Shown one piece after another: positions 1 through 8,600 of a stretch of DNA of 17,723 nucleotides (position 1 is the stretch's first letter; every line of letters begins with the position of its first letter). A program made the translations under genes and the position numbers. Below the pieces are notes generated by a model. That model did not search any database. It was not told the origin of the DNA and saw only the letters and a program-made list of their open reading frames with translations. Origin of the DNA: SAR116 cluster bacterium (GTDB taxonomy: Bacteria > Pseudomonadota > Alphaproteobacteria > Puniceispirillales > Puniceispirillaceae); assembly GCA_002722385.1 (NCBI GenBank), contig PBLR01000039.1, positions 1-17,723 on the forward strand, in the 5' to 3' direction.

Positions 1-249
1 ATCATTATTCAGAGTGATGCCCTGTACGGTGATCTGGCCGTCCTGATGTTCTTCCAGCCGGTTCAGGCACCGGATCAAGGTTGATTTACCGGAACCGGAC
101 GGGCCGCAAATCACAATCCGCTCGCCTTTATGCACCGTCAGATTGATATCTCGTAACACATGGAAACTGCCATACCATTTATTGACAGCCTGCATTGAGA
201 TCATCACCTCATCACTGACGTTCATTTTTGATGCTGTTTTTCCAGCCAT
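1..249 (-). CDS. aapP: General L-amino-acid ABC transporter ATP-binding protein AapP (5' part only)
   Basis: This is the cytoplasmic ATPase of the Aap uptake system, which powers amino-acid import through AapQ/AapM. Only the first 83 codons lie in the window; the rest continues past position 1. The ATG at 247-249 has an AGGAG-type ribosome site about seven bases upstream (near 255-260). The fragment shows the usual start of a polar-amino-acid ATPase: an A-loop aromatic region (VNKWYGSFHVLRDIN, about residues 22-36) and the Walker A motif GPSGSGKST at about residues 49-57. The Q-loop, signature and Walker B motifs lie outside the window. The gene follows aapM by 28 bases as the last visible gene of aapJQMP. 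Identity as AapP rather than another GlnQ/HisP-type ATPase rests on this context. Confidence 0.93.
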   Translation of the reverse strand, partial: MAGKTASKMNVSDEVMISMQAVNKWYGSFHVLRDINLTVHKGERIVICGPSGSGKSTLIRCLNRLEEHQDGQITVQGITLNND

Positions 250-277
250 AATGAGCTCCTGTTTAACTGATCCGGCC

Positions 278-1690
278 TTAATGACGGCGGGACTTACTCA
301 GTTTGTTTTCCATGTAAATCGAATAGCGTGACATGCCAAAGCAGAACACGAAGAAAATAACCGCAATGTACAGATACATGGTCACGGCCTGTACAGGTGA
401 TGACCAGGCCGCATCTGCGATCGCTGACTGACCAGCCCCAAGCAAGTCGAAAATGCCGACGATTGAGACCAGTGTCGTATCTTTAAATAACCCGATAAAG
501 GTATTCACAATGCCCGGGATTACATGGGTCAGGGCCTGCGGCAGGATGATCAGCCGCATCGACTGCCAGTACGAAAGCCCCATTGCCTGCGCACCCTCAT
601 ACTGGCCTTTGTCAATCGCCTGCAGACCGCCGCGGATAACCTCAGCCATATACGCAGCAGAGAACAGCATCACCCCGATCAAGGCCCGCAGAAGATTATC
701 AAAATTCACACCCTCTGGCAGGAACAACGGCAACATTACAGAGGCCATGAACAGCACTGTGATCAGAGGCACACCGCGCCAGAACTCGATGAAAATAGTA
801 CATAAAAGACGAGCTACGGGCATTTCAGACCGCCGCCCGAGGGCAAGGATAATTCCCAGTGGCAAAGAGGCAACAATACCTGTCACCGCAACCACCAACG
901 TGATCAGCAACCCACCCCAATCGCGTGTATCGACAGGCTCAAGACCAAAATCAACTGCCCCAACCCCTCTTACGGCATTGTAAATCACAAACACCCAGCC
1001 AGTCAGGCCAATCAGCGCGTGAAACTCACCCACATTGGCGCCGAGATAGCCCTGCTTGGCCAGCCGCCCGACAGAAATGACTGCAAGCCCGATTATTAGC
1101 CACAATCCGATAGAATCAAATGGCGTAGCTGAATTCCCACCTGTTAACAAAATAAAGGCCACCAAAGGATAGAGGGTAAGCATCCCTGCCCCAACCTCGC
1201 GCCGCCATGGCATATTTTCAATCAGCACATAGCAAAGCCCTATGAGACCGATAAGCACACTCAGATTGACCCGCCACAATTCTTCCGAAGGATATGGGCC
1301 ATACATGATGAATTTGTGCTTGGCATAAATGAAAGGCCAGCATGCCCCATGCCATCCAGACGGAAGACTGCCGCCCTGGTCGACCGTCCAACAGGCTTCC
1401 CGCTTGAGCCCATCTGGGTCAGACCAGACCGCCGAAAAAAGCGAAAAATCAAGAAGGGTGTAAATCTGGGTGAACCCAAAATACAATAAAAAAACAGACA
1501 GGGCTGCCACACTCAATGAACGGATCATCGCCCCAACAGAGCTGTAATCCGCCATGCTGGCAAACACATTATGCCACAACCAACCTGTTATGCCTGCTTC
1601 TGTTGCAGGAGGTGGTAATAACGGGGCGTCTGTTGTGCGAACAAATGCCTGTTCAGACTGCTGTTTTGCAGCCTTTTTCTTCTCGGCCAT
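278..1690 (-). CDS. aapM: General L-amino-acid ABC transporter permease AapM
   Basis: This is one of the two inner-membrane permeases forming the amino-acid channel. The 470-residue protein has a charged N-terminus, many hydrophobic segments, and a C-terminal transport domain with FWRGVPLITVLFMAS followed by the ATPase-docking EAA loop at about residues 349-388 (AEVIRGGLQAIDKG, then GLSYWQSMRLIILPQAL). The periplasmic stretch before the second membrane segment (GPYPSEELWRVN) resembles AapM. It is longer than the rhizobial AapM I recall (about 384 residues). The excess seems to be an extra hydrophobic region at about residues 180-250, before the core domain. The start is one base after the aapQ stop (TAG-A-ATG), and its GGAG ribosome site lies inside the end of aapQ, so translational coupling is likely. 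Confidence 0.93.
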   Translation of the reverse strand: MAEKKKAAKQQSEQAFVRTTDAPLLPPPATEAGITGWLWHNVFASMADYSSVGAMIRSLSVAALSVFLLYFGFTQIYTLLDFSLFSAVWSDPDGLKREACWTVDQGGSLPSGWHGACWPFIYAKHKFIMYGPYPSEELWRVNLSVLIGLIGLCYVLIENMPWRREVGAGMLTLYPLVAFILLTGGNSATPFDSIGLWLIIGLAVISVGRLAKQGYLGANVGEFHALIGLTGWVFVIYNAVRGVGAVDFGLEPVDTRDWGGLLITLVVAVTGIVASLPLGIILALGRRSEMPVARLLCTIFIEFWRGVPLITVLFMASVMLPLFLPEGVNFDNLLRALIGVMLFSAAYMAEVIRGGLQAIDKGQYEGAQAMGLSYWQSMRLIILPQALTHVIPGIVNTFIGLFKDTTLVSIVGIFDLLGAGQSAIADAAWSSPVQAVTMYLYIAVIFFVFCFGMSRYSIYMENKLSKSRRH

Positions 1691-1691
1691 T

Positions 1692-2906
1692 CTACCGCTC
1701 CACCAATTTTACACGAGCATTGAACCAATTCATAAAAGCGGCTGTCAGTAATGAGAAGGTCAGGTAAACAGCCATCATCATGCCAATCATTTCGATTTCT
1801 TTACCCACCTGGTTCAACGCGGTTCCGGCAAAAATCGACACTAGCTCTGGATAAGCGATTGCGACCGCCAAAGATGAGTTTTTCGTCAGATTCAAAAACT
1901 GTGAGGTCAGGGGCGGAATAATCACCCGCAAAGCCTGAGGAATGATAATCAGGCGCAAAGTTATACCAGGGCGCAGTCCCAGCGAATATGACGCTTCTGT
2001 CTGACCTTTAGCTACTGCCAGAATACCCGCACGCACAATTTCAGCAATGAAGGCAGCGGTATATAAAGATAAAGCAAGCCATACTGCGATTAATTCAGGC
2101 ACAATCACCATGCCTGTGCCTGACTGAAAGCCACGCCGCAGGGCTGGTCCTGTATCTTTAAATTCCGGAAGCCCCCAGTCCAGTGGGCTGCCCATGGCCA
2201 GAAACATCACAATAGTCGCACCGACAATCAAGCCCAGTCCTGCCCAGAACGCCGGAAAAGTCTGTCCGGTTTCATATTGCCTTTTGGTAGCCCATTTTGA
2301 AATCATCACAGCCCCAACGATCGCTGCGACAAAAACAGAAAACACATAAATGAAACCGTCACCAGCAAGTGGGGCAGGCAGATAAAGACCAGTGATATTA
2401 ATCCCGGCAAACCCGGGGATCAGTTCTATCTGTTCACGTCGACCGGGCAAAGACCGCAGCACAGCGAAATACCAGAAAAATAATTGCAGCAACAACGGCA
2501 GATTACGCAGCATCTCGATGTAGATAGTGGCAAACCCTTTGAGGACGAGATTATTTGACAAACGCATGATGCCAATGCCAAACCCCAGCACAGTTGCAGC
2601 CAATATCCCCAGCGCGGCAACAACAAATGTGTTGATTATGCCAATAAAATACACATCCAGGTAAGTGGATTCACCGACATTATAGTCCATAACCCAGGTA
2701 CCCAGCGTCGAGCTGATCTGAAAACCGGCAGTCTGTACAAGAAAGTTAAAACCAAGGGTTTTACCCTGTTCAGACAGATTTGAGACCGTATTATCCACCA
2801 GCCACCAAACGCCGAATATCAGAGCAAGGATTAAGCTCGCCTGAAATACTAACGCCCTCACGCGTGCATCATTAATCAATGCCATTGACGTTCTGGTACT
2901 GCTCAT
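1692..2906 (-). CDS. aapQ: General L-amino-acid ABC transporter permease AapQ
   Basis: This is the partner permease of AapM. I start it at the ATG of MSSTRTSMALIND (2904-2906), which has AGGA 7-10 bases upstream and gives 404 residues, the usual AapQ size. An in-frame start at 3002 would translate the terminator hairpin at 2967-2991 as a 32-residue extension and is unlikely. Visible features are an N-terminal membrane anchor (LVFQASLILALIFGVWW), a long periplasmic segment, EMLRNLPLLLQLFFWYFAV at the start of the core domain, and the EAA loop at about residues 288-327 (AEIVRAGILAVAKG; LRPGITLRLIIIPQALR). The Asn/Ser-rich NLTKNSSLAVAIAYPEL after the loop is typical of Aap/Bzt permeases. It lies downstream of aapJ behind an intrinsic terminator, so its transcription probably depends on read-through. 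Confidence 0.93.
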   Translation of the reverse strand: MSSTRTSMALINDARVRALVFQASLILALIFGVWWLVDNTVSNLSEQGKTLGFNFLVQTAGFQISSTLGTWVMDYNVGESTYLDVYFIGIINTFVVAALGILAATVLGFGIGIMRLSNNLVLKGFATIYIEMLRNLPLLLQLFFWYFAVLRSLPGRREQIELIPGFAGINITGLYLPAPLAGDGFIYVFSVFVAAIVGAVMISKWATKRQYETGQTFPAFWAGLGLIVGATIVMFLAMGSPLDWGLPEFKDTGPALRRGFQSGTGMVIVPELIAVWLALSLYTAAFIAEIVRAGILAVAKGQTEASYSLGLRPGITLRLIIIPQALRVIIPPLTSQFLNLTKNSSLAVAIAYPELVSIFAGTALNQVGKEIEMIGMMMAVYLTFSLLTAAFMNWFNARVKLVER

Positions 2907-2958
2907 CTGAGGTCCTACTTGTAAAAATTTTAATTTTGAAAAGGGATTAGTGAAAATC

Positions 2959-2991
2959 AAAAAAATGCCTGACCCGGAAACCGGGTCAGGC
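2959..2991 (-). terminator. Intrinsic terminator/attenuator between aapJ and aapQ
   Basis: A perfect 11-bp stem (2967-2977 pairs with 2981-2991, arm GCCTGACCCGG) closes on a three-base loop. On the minus strand it is followed by A and seven T residues (2959-2965). It starts 17 bases after the aapJ stop. This is textbook intrinsic-terminator form. Inside an ABC operon, such a site usually lets most transcripts end after the binding-protein gene and only a fraction continue into the permeases. Confidence 0.9.
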
Positions 2992-3008
2992 GCAATGTTC
3001 AATTTAGC

Positions 3009-4025
3009 TTAGCGAATTGGCGCAGCATAAAGGATGCCGCCCTGGCTCCACAGAGCATTCACACCACGTGCCAGCTTCAGAGGTGTGTCAGGACCAACGT
3101 TGCGCTCATAGCTTTCGCCATAATTGCCAACCTGACGGATGATCTGGTATGCCCAGTCATCGGCCAGACCCAGCTCAGCACCGAACTTGCCCTCTTTACC
3201 GATGAAGCGTGCCTCAGCAGGTGAGATTTTGTTGTAAGTCATAGCGTTTACATTCTCAGAAGTAATGCCCATTTCTTCTGCGTTGATCATGGCGTTCAGT
3301 GACCAACGAACAATGTTGAACCAAACGTCATCACCCTGACGAACGACAGGGCCCAGAGGCTCTTTTGAGATGATTTCTGACAGAACCACGTGATCATCTG
3401 GGTTAGTCAACTTGCCGCGCTGCGCAGCCAGACCTGAACGGTCTGTTGTGTATACATCACAACGGCCAGCGTCGTATGCAGCAACAACCTCGTCAGCCTT
3501 TTCGAAAGCAACCAGGTTGAAAGACATGCCGTTTGCACGGAAATAGTCAGTGATGTTCAGTTCAGTTGTTGTACCAGTGTTTGTACAGATGTTTGCGCCA
3601 TCAAGCTCTGTTGCTGAGTTCACACCCAGAGCTTTTGGTACCATCATACCTTGACCGTCATAATAGTTTACACCAGCAAAGTTAAGACCCAGCTGTGTGT
3701 CACGTGTCATGGTCCAAGTTGTGTTGCGTGACAGGATGTCAACTTCGCCAGAAGACAGAGCAGTAAAACGCTGCTTTGCTGACAAAGGTGAGAATTTCAC
3801 TGCATTTGCATCACCAAAAACGGCAGCGGCAACTGCACGGCACATGTCGACGTCAAGGCCGGTCCATTTGCCATCATCGTCAGCATTTGAGAACCCTGGC
3901 AGGCCCTGGCTGACGCCACACTGAATAAAACCTTTAGCCCGTACATCTTCCAATGTACCAGCGGTAGCTGCTGAAGCGGCCAGAACACCAGCTACACCAG
4001 CAACGAGGAATGAAAATCTTTTCAT
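3009..4025 (-). CDS. aapJ: General L-amino-acid ABC transporter periplasmic binding protein AapJ
   Basis: This is the solute receptor of the Aap system; it binds L-amino acids in the periplasm and delivers them to AapQM. The 338-residue protein begins with a signal peptide (MKRFSFLVAGVAGVLAASAATAG, cleavage near residue 22). The SBP_bac_3 fold follows: CGVSQGLPGFSNADDDGKW and LDVDMCRAVAAAVFGD near the N-terminus, then the ligand-binding LSRNTTWTMTRD at about 99-110, and later DVYTTDRSGLAAQR. These match AapJ/BztA-type receptors. The ribosome site is GGGAAG about seven bases before the ATG. It is first in the operon, divergent from metC, and followed at once by an intrinsic terminator, which fits high expression. 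Confidence 0.95.
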   Translation of the reverse strand: MKRFSFLVAGVAGVLAASAATAGTLEDVRAKGFIQCGVSQGLPGFSNADDDGKWTGLDVDMCRAVAAAVFGDANAVKFSPLSAKQRFTALSSGEVDILSRNTTWTMTRDTQLGLNFAGVNYYDGQGMMVPKALGVNSATELDGANICTNTGTTTELNITDYFRANGMSFNLVAFEKADEVVAAYDAGRCDVYTTDRSGLAAQRGKLTNPDDHVVLSEIISKEPLGPVVRQGDDVWFNIVRWSLNAMINAEEMGITSENVNAMTYNKISPAEARFIGKEGKFGAELGLADDWAYQIIRQVGNYGESYERNVGPDTPLKLARGVNALWSQGGILYAAPIR

Positions 4026-4186
4026 TTTAAGCTTCCCTGATCTATTGTTGTTTTCCTCCCAGTTTGCACTGAGACGCTAATAGTATTACCACATAGCGGC
4101 AAAAAATGAACTGAATTAATAAAAACCGGCCTCATAATTGTCACAAAACACACATATTCACACAAAATCAGCGAAAAGAACTGAAG
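4026..4186. promoter_or_regulatory. Divergent aapJ/metC promoter region
   Basis: This 161-base AT-rich stretch separates aapJ (minus) from metC (plus) and must hold both promoters. For metC, a CATAAT at 4133-4138 is a plausible -10 box, but no good -35 lies upstream. For aapJ, several AT-rich -10-like words exist (near 4070-4125) and none is clearly best. I found no convincing operator palindrome here. Confidence 0.4.
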
Positions 4187-5356
4187 ATGACGCGCAAAAC
4201 CCACCATATAGACACAAAATTGGGCCATCTTGGCCTGTCACCAGATACCAATTTTGGTATACCGAACCCGCCTATCTACCGTACATCAACGATTCTCTCC
4301 TCAAGCATGGCCCAGCATCGGGGCGAGCTGCCCAAAGCCTATGATTACGGGCGTATCGGCACACCGACATCTGCGGCTTTCGAACAGGCCGTTGCCGCGA
4401 TTTATGAAGCAGAGGCTTGTATTTCCACGCCATCTGGCCTGTCTGCTATCAACACAGCGATCCTGTCTGTGGTCAAATCAGGAGACCATGCGCTGTTTCC
4501 GGATTCGCTTTATGGCTCATCACGCCGGTTCGTGACCACGCTGTTATCTGATTTAGGGGTAGAGGTAAGCTTTTATGCCCCGCGGGCCAATGCGGACATT
4601 GCCGGCGCATTCAACGCCAACACCAGCCTGTTATATCTTGAATCCCCCGGCTCGCTGAGCTTTGAGGTTCAGGACATACCGGCGATGACCGCCCTTGCCC
4701 GCCAGCACAACATCACCACCATATGTGACAACACCTGGGGCACAGCCCTGCATTATCCGGTCCTGAAATTAGGCGTGGATATTGTGGTTGAGGCGGCAAC
4801 CAAATATATCGCCGGCCATTCAGATGTAAATCTGGGCATTGCCGCAGCCAGTGGCCAGCATGGCAAAAAGCTGAAAACTGTGGCGCGCACGCTGGGTATG
4901 TGTGCCGGGCCGGAAGATCTTTATCTGGGCCTGCGCGGGCTGCGCACAATGCGGCTGCGGCTGGAACAGTCAGGCGCGAACGGCATTCTTCTGGCTGAAC
5001 AGCTCAGCCGGCATCCGCTGGTAAGCGAGGTGATACACCCCGCCCTTCCCGGCTCACCTGATCATCAGATTTACTGCCGCGATTTTTCCGGCTCCTGCGG
5101 GCTGTTTGCGTTTGTGCTGCCAGACACCATTGCCCAGGACAAGCTGGACAAGGCGGTAGAAGAAATGGATATCTTTGCCATTGGCGACAGTTGGGGCGGC
5201 TATGAAAGCCTGATTAAACAGGCCCATCTGACCGGCAAAATGCGCCGGTTCACACCTGAACATACACCCGGCCACCTCATCCGTGTCTATGCAGGTATTG
5301 AACATGGGCCTGATTTATGGACAGATATCGCTGCGATGCTGGACAAGCTGGCCTGA
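4187..5356 (+). CDS. metC: Cystathionine beta-lyase (MetC), PLP enzyme
   Basis: This is a Cys/Met-metabolism PLP enzyme of 389 residues that cleaves cystathionine to homocysteine, pyruvate and ammonia in the cytoplasm; cysteine-S-conjugate beta-lyase activity is a close alternative. It has the N-terminal HIDTKLGHLG and NPPIYRTST, the phosphate-binding YDYGRIGTPT (Tyr52/Tyr54), TPSGLSAI at about 82-89, ICDNTW with the ring-nitrogen Asp181, and the Schiff-base lysine K206 in EAATKYIAGHSDVNLG. The GHSD and later SWGGYESL segments favour lyase MetC over gamma-synthase MetB. No strong Shine-Dalgarno precedes the ATG, only a weak GAAG. metC lies divergent from aapJ, an arrangement I recall from rhizobia. 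It converges on the FAD oxidase with a 14-base gap and no clear terminator. Confidence 0.9.
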   Translation: MTRKTHHIDTKLGHLGLSPDTNFGIPNPPIYRTSTILSSSMAQHRGELPKAYDYGRIGTPTSAAFEQAVAAIYEAEACISTPSGLSAINTAILSVVKSGDHALFPDSLYGSSRRFVTTLLSDLGVEVSFYAPRANADIAGAFNANTSLLYLESPGSLSFEVQDIPAMTALARQHNITTICDNTWGTALHYPVLKLGVDIVVEAATKYIAGHSDVNLGIAAASGQHGKKLKTVARTLGMCAGPEDLYLGLRGLRTMRLRLEQSGANGILLAEQLSRHPLVSEVIHPALPGSPDHQIYCRDFSGSCGLFAFVLPDTIAQDKLDKAVEEMDIFAIGDSWGGYESLIKQAHLTGKMRRFTPEHTPGHLIRVYAGIEHGPDLWTDIAAMLDKLA

Positions 5357-5370
5357 CCAACCCTCCGGCT

Positions 5371-6753
5371 TTATGCTGAAAATATCTTGCCCGGGTTCAT
5401 AATCCCTTTGGGATCGATCGTCTGCTTGATCGATTCCATCACCCCCACAGCTTCTCCCAGCTCTGCGCGCAGATAGCTCTGCTTGCCCTGGCCAATGCCA
5501 TGCTCACCTGTACAGGTCCCGCCGAAATCAAGCGCACGCTGAGACAGCCGTTTTGTAAAGGCTGAGATTTTATCCTGGGTTTCATGATCATCTGGCATAC
5601 ACATCGGCAGGCAATGGAAATTGCCATCTCCCACATGACCGATAATGGTGGAAATCAGGCCGGTCTGTTCAATATCAAGCCGGGTTTCTTCCACACATTC
5701 AGCCAGCCTGGATATCGGCACACAGACATCTGTTGACTGGCCGACAGCCCCGGGCATCATCGCCATGGTCGCATAATAGGCGTCATGCCGGGCTTTCCAT
5801 AATTTCTTGCGTTCTGCCGGATCCGTGGTCCAGATAAACTCCTGATCCGTGTGGTCAGACGCAATCATCTTGAACTGGTCAGCCTGCTCAGCCACAGACT
5901 GCTCTGTGCCGTGAAATTCCAGCAGCAACAAAGGCGTTGATGGCAGAGACAGACCGGAATAGGCGTTACAGGCTTTGATCTGCAGCTCATCCAGCAATTC
6001 AATCCGTGCCACCGGTATTCCATATTGAATGGTCTGTATCACCGCCTGACAGGCTGCTTTAATCGACGGGAAAGAACAAATCCCGCCGGCGATCATCTCT
6101 GGTATCCCCTGTAGCTTCACTGTCAGCTCAGTGATCACCCCTAATGTGCCTTCAGATCCGATCAGAAGCCGGGTCAGATCATATCCTGCTGACGATTTGC
6201 GCGCGCGCCCGCCTGTGCTGATGATCCGGCCATCTGGCAGAACTGCCTCCAGCGCCAGAATATTATCCTTCATGGTCCCGTACCGGACCGCATTGGTCCC
6301 TGACGCACGGGTCGCCGCCATACCGCCAAGAGATGCGTTCGCGCCCGGGTCAATGGGAAAAAACAAACCGGTATCACGCAGATGCTCATTCAGCGCCTCA
6401 CGTGTCACACCGGGTTGAATCACCACATCCATGTCTTCAGCATTAACCTGAAGAATTTTATCCATCCCATTCATATCAATGCATATTCCGCCATAAGGCG
6501 CATTGACATGCCCTTCCAGGGAAGAGCCCACACCAAAAGCAATCACTGGGCATCTTGTTTCATGACAGACAGAGATAATCTCTGATACGTCTTCTGCTGA
6601 CTGGGCAAACACAACCGCGTCCGGCAGCTGCTGGGGAATGCGTGATGTGGTGTGGCTGTGATGGCTGCGCACGGATTCGCTTTGTGAAAGACGGTCACCG
6701 AATTTTTGTTTCAGCACGGCGACGGCCTGATCGATAGACTGGCGTTCAAACAT
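5371..6753 (-). CDS. FAD-linked 2-hydroxyacid dehydrogenase (D-lactate dehydrogenase, cytochrome type)
   Basis: This flavoprotein belongs to the FAD_binding_4 / FAD-oxidase C family (LDHD, GlcD). Family members oxidise D-2-hydroxyacids such as D-lactate to 2-oxoacids and pass electrons to the respiratory chain. The 460-residue form has the FAD domain in its N-terminal half (GVGSSLEGH at about 74-82; PGANASLGGMAATRASGTNA from about 136). The C-terminal catalytic domain has GHVGDGNFH at about 372-380 with the metal/substrate histidines, CTGEHGIGQGK at about 413-423, and the closing IDPKGIMNPGKIF. I chose the ATG at 6751-6753, with GGGAG about 11 bases upstream; the in-frame GTG at 6763-6765 abuts that site. 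It is last in a probable operon behind the sugar-acid dehydratase. Substrate is unproven; D-lactate is the family default. Confidence 0.87.
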   Translation of the reverse strand: MFERQSIDQAVAVLKQKFGDRLSQSESVRSHHSHTTSRIPQQLPDAVVFAQSAEDVSEIISVCHETRCPVIAFGVGSSLEGHVNAPYGGICIDMNGMDKILQVNAEDMDVVIQPGVTREALNEHLRDTGLFFPIDPGANASLGGMAATRASGTNAVRYGTMKDNILALEAVLPDGRIISTGGRARKSSAGYDLTRLLIGSEGTLGVITELTVKLQGIPEMIAGGICSFPSIKAACQAVIQTIQYGIPVARIELLDELQIKACNAYSGLSLPSTPLLLLEFHGTEQSVAEQADQFKMIASDHTDQEFIWTTDPAERKKLWKARHDAYYATMAMMPGAVGQSTDVCVPISRLAECVEETRLDIEQTGLISTIIGHVGDGNFHCLPMCMPDDHETQDKISAFTKRLSQRALDFGGTCTGEHGIGQGKQSYLRAELGEAVGVMESIKQTIDPKGIMNPGKIFSA

Positions 6754-6844
6754 TCTAAAATTCACTCCCGCAACGGCATCTTTTTGCGCTGATCAGCACT
6801 TCACCCTACAATCGACAGTGTGCTCAAATCAACGAAAAACCCGT

Positions 6845-8563
6845 CTATTGTTCAACTTTATCGGCCTGCAGAAAATCGAAATCCACCCCATCCGGGGCCT
6901 GCAGAACATGATCATGAAACAGCTTTTCATATCCCCGCCGCCTTACCGCAACAGGTTCAGGACGGCCCGCCTGCCGGGTCTGCATCTCTTGATCTGAAAT
7001 CAGCAGGCTTAATGTGCGCCCTTCCACATCCAGACAGATATGATCACCTGTCTGCACCAGGGCCAGCGGCCCGCCCACAGCTGCCTCCGGGGCCACATGC
7101 AGCACAATGGTTCCGGCGGCGGTACCGCTCATCCGGCCATCTGAAATCCGCACCATATCCTTAACCCCGGCCTGGGCCAGCTTTTTCGGGATCGGGATCA
7201 AGCCGGCTTCCGGCATTCCGGGGGCCCCTTTCGGCCCGATCTGGCGCAACACCAGAATATCGTCCTCTTCCACATCCAGATCAGGGCTGTCAATGCGGGC
7301 GGCCAAATCGGCCATATCCTCAAACACCATCGCCCGCCCGGTATGAGATAACAAATGCGCACTTGCTGCGGCCTGTTTGATAATCGCGCCATCCGGGGCC
7401 AGATTGCCATATAACACCGCCAGCCCCCCTTCTGCATAAACAGGTCTGCTGGCCGGTTTGACAATATCCTGCGGCCAGTCCGGTATAACGGTCTGGGCCA
7501 GCTCATCTGCCAAGGTCCGGCCGGTCAGGGTCATCACCCCCAGATCAAGACAATCTGCCAGTTCAGCCAGCACCCTCACACCGCCACCTGCTGCGTGCAG
7601 ATCTTCCATATACCCTGTCCCGGACGGTTTCAGATCAACAATCACCGGCGTATCTCGTGACAGCTCATCAAGACGGTCTAAAGACAGCTTTATCCCCAGC
7701 CGGCCGGCCATAGCAGTCAGATGAATAATCGCATTTGTTGACCCGCCAACAGCTAGCAGAACCCGCATCGCATTTTCAAAAGACGCTTTGCTCAGATAGG
7801 CGGCCGGGCGGGCTTTGCGCTGGGCCATATCCACAGCCAGCTGGCCGGTCTCCTCGGCGATTCTGCGCCTGTCTGCTGATACCGCCGGGGCACTGGCACT
7901 ACCCAGAGGGGCCAGCCCCAACGCCTCAACCAGAAGCGCCATTGTGCTGGCTGTGCCCATCACACCGCAGGTCCCAACCGTGGGCACAAGCGCATCATTT
8001 GCCTCAGCAATCGCTGCTGCATCCAATCTGTCCGCCCGGTAATCCGCCCACAGACGGCGGCAGTCGGTACAGGCCCCGACCCGCTGGCCGCGGAAGCTGC
8101 CTGTGCTCATTGGGCCGGTGACCAGCTGCACAAACGGGACATCCGCACTTAACGCGCCCATCACCTGTGCGGGCACAGTTTTATCACAACCACCGATCAG
8201 AACCACCGCATCCACAGGCAGAGATTTCAGCATTTCTTCTGTATCCATCGCCATCAGATTGCGCAGATACATCGAGGTGGGATAAGCAAAGCTTTCATGC
8301 AGGCTGATGGTCGGAAACACCATCGGCAGGCCGCCTGCTGCCAGAACACCAGCTTTGACCTGGGCAATCAGCTCTTCAGAATTGCCATGACAGGGGTTGA
8401 AATCGCTGCCTGTATCCACAATCCCGACAACCAGCCGGTCAAGCGCGTCATCGCCGTAACCTGCCCCTTTGATAAAGGATTTGCGCAGGAACAAAGCAAA
8501 TTCATCATCACCATATCGGGTCAGCCCCTTTTTCATTCCTGACGGCTCACCTTTGTCTGTCAT
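6845..8563 (-). CDS. IlvD/Edd-family sugar-acid dehydratase (pentonate-type)
   Basis: This is an Fe-S dehydratase turning a sugar acid into a 2-keto-3-deoxy acid. The 572-residue sequence keeps the cluster cysteines C58 (NPCHG), C126 (GGCDK) and C199 (GTCGVMGTA), the lysine K128 expected to be carbamylated for the metal site, and the catalytic serine S479 in ISDGRMSGTAAG. Each residue sits one position before those I recall for Rhizobium L-arabinonate dehydratase (C59, C127, K129, C200, S480). This argues for the pentonate-dehydratase branch rather than IlvD of branched-chain amino-acid synthesis. No ilv genes are nearby. The ATG has AGGGA about eight bases upstream. It starts 37 bases after the iron-permease gene and precedes the hydroxyacid dehydrogenase by about 90 bases, suggesting co-transcription. 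Exact substrate cannot be read from sequence. Confidence 0.88.
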   Translation of the reverse strand: MTDKGEPSGMKKGLTRYGDDEFALFLRKSFIKGAGYGDDALDRLVVGIVDTGSDFNPCHGNSEELIAQVKAGVLAAGGLPMVFPTISLHESFAYPTSMYLRNLMAMDTEEMLKSLPVDAVVLIGGCDKTVPAQVMGALSADVPFVQLVTGPMSTGSFRGQRVGACTDCRRLWADYRADRLDAAAIAEANDALVPTVGTCGVMGTASTMALLVEALGLAPLGSASAPAVSADRRRIAEETGQLAVDMAQRKARPAAYLSKASFENAMRVLLAVGGSTNAIIHLTAMAGRLGIKLSLDRLDELSRDTPVIVDLKPSGTGYMEDLHAAGGGVRVLAELADCLDLGVMTLTGRTLADELAQTVIPDWPQDIVKPASRPVYAEGGLAVLYGNLAPDGAIIKQAAASAHLLSHTGRAMVFEDMADLAARIDSPDLDVEEDDILVLRQIGPKGAPGMPEAGLIPIPKKLAQAGVKDMVRISDGRMSGTAAGTIVLHVAPEAAVGGPLALVQTGDHICLDVEGRTLSLLISDQEMQTRQAGRPEPVAVRRRGYEKLFHDHVLQAPDGVDFDFLQADKVEQ

Positions 8564-8600
8564 CTGCTTATCCCTGTTTTGACCGCTGCGTTGTGCAAGC

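Noticed and set aside
453..983. 176-residue plus-strand open frame opposite aapM
   Set aside because: Antisense shadow of a clear permease gene; Arg/Pro/Thr-rich with no recognisable domain or ribosome site.
2907..3002. 32-residue N-terminal extension of AapQ
   Set aside because: It translates the terminator hairpin and lacks a ribosome site. The ATG at 2906 has a good one and gives normal length.
6766..6844. Possible terminator between dehydratase and FAD dehydrogenase (GCTGATCAGC palindrome)
   Set aside because: The stem is short, with no T-run in the right place. I treat the genes as co-transcribed, with low certainty.
7735..8121. 128-residue plus-strand open frame opposite the dehydratase
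   Set aside because: Proline- and arginine-rich antisense shadow of a gene with intact catalytic motifs.
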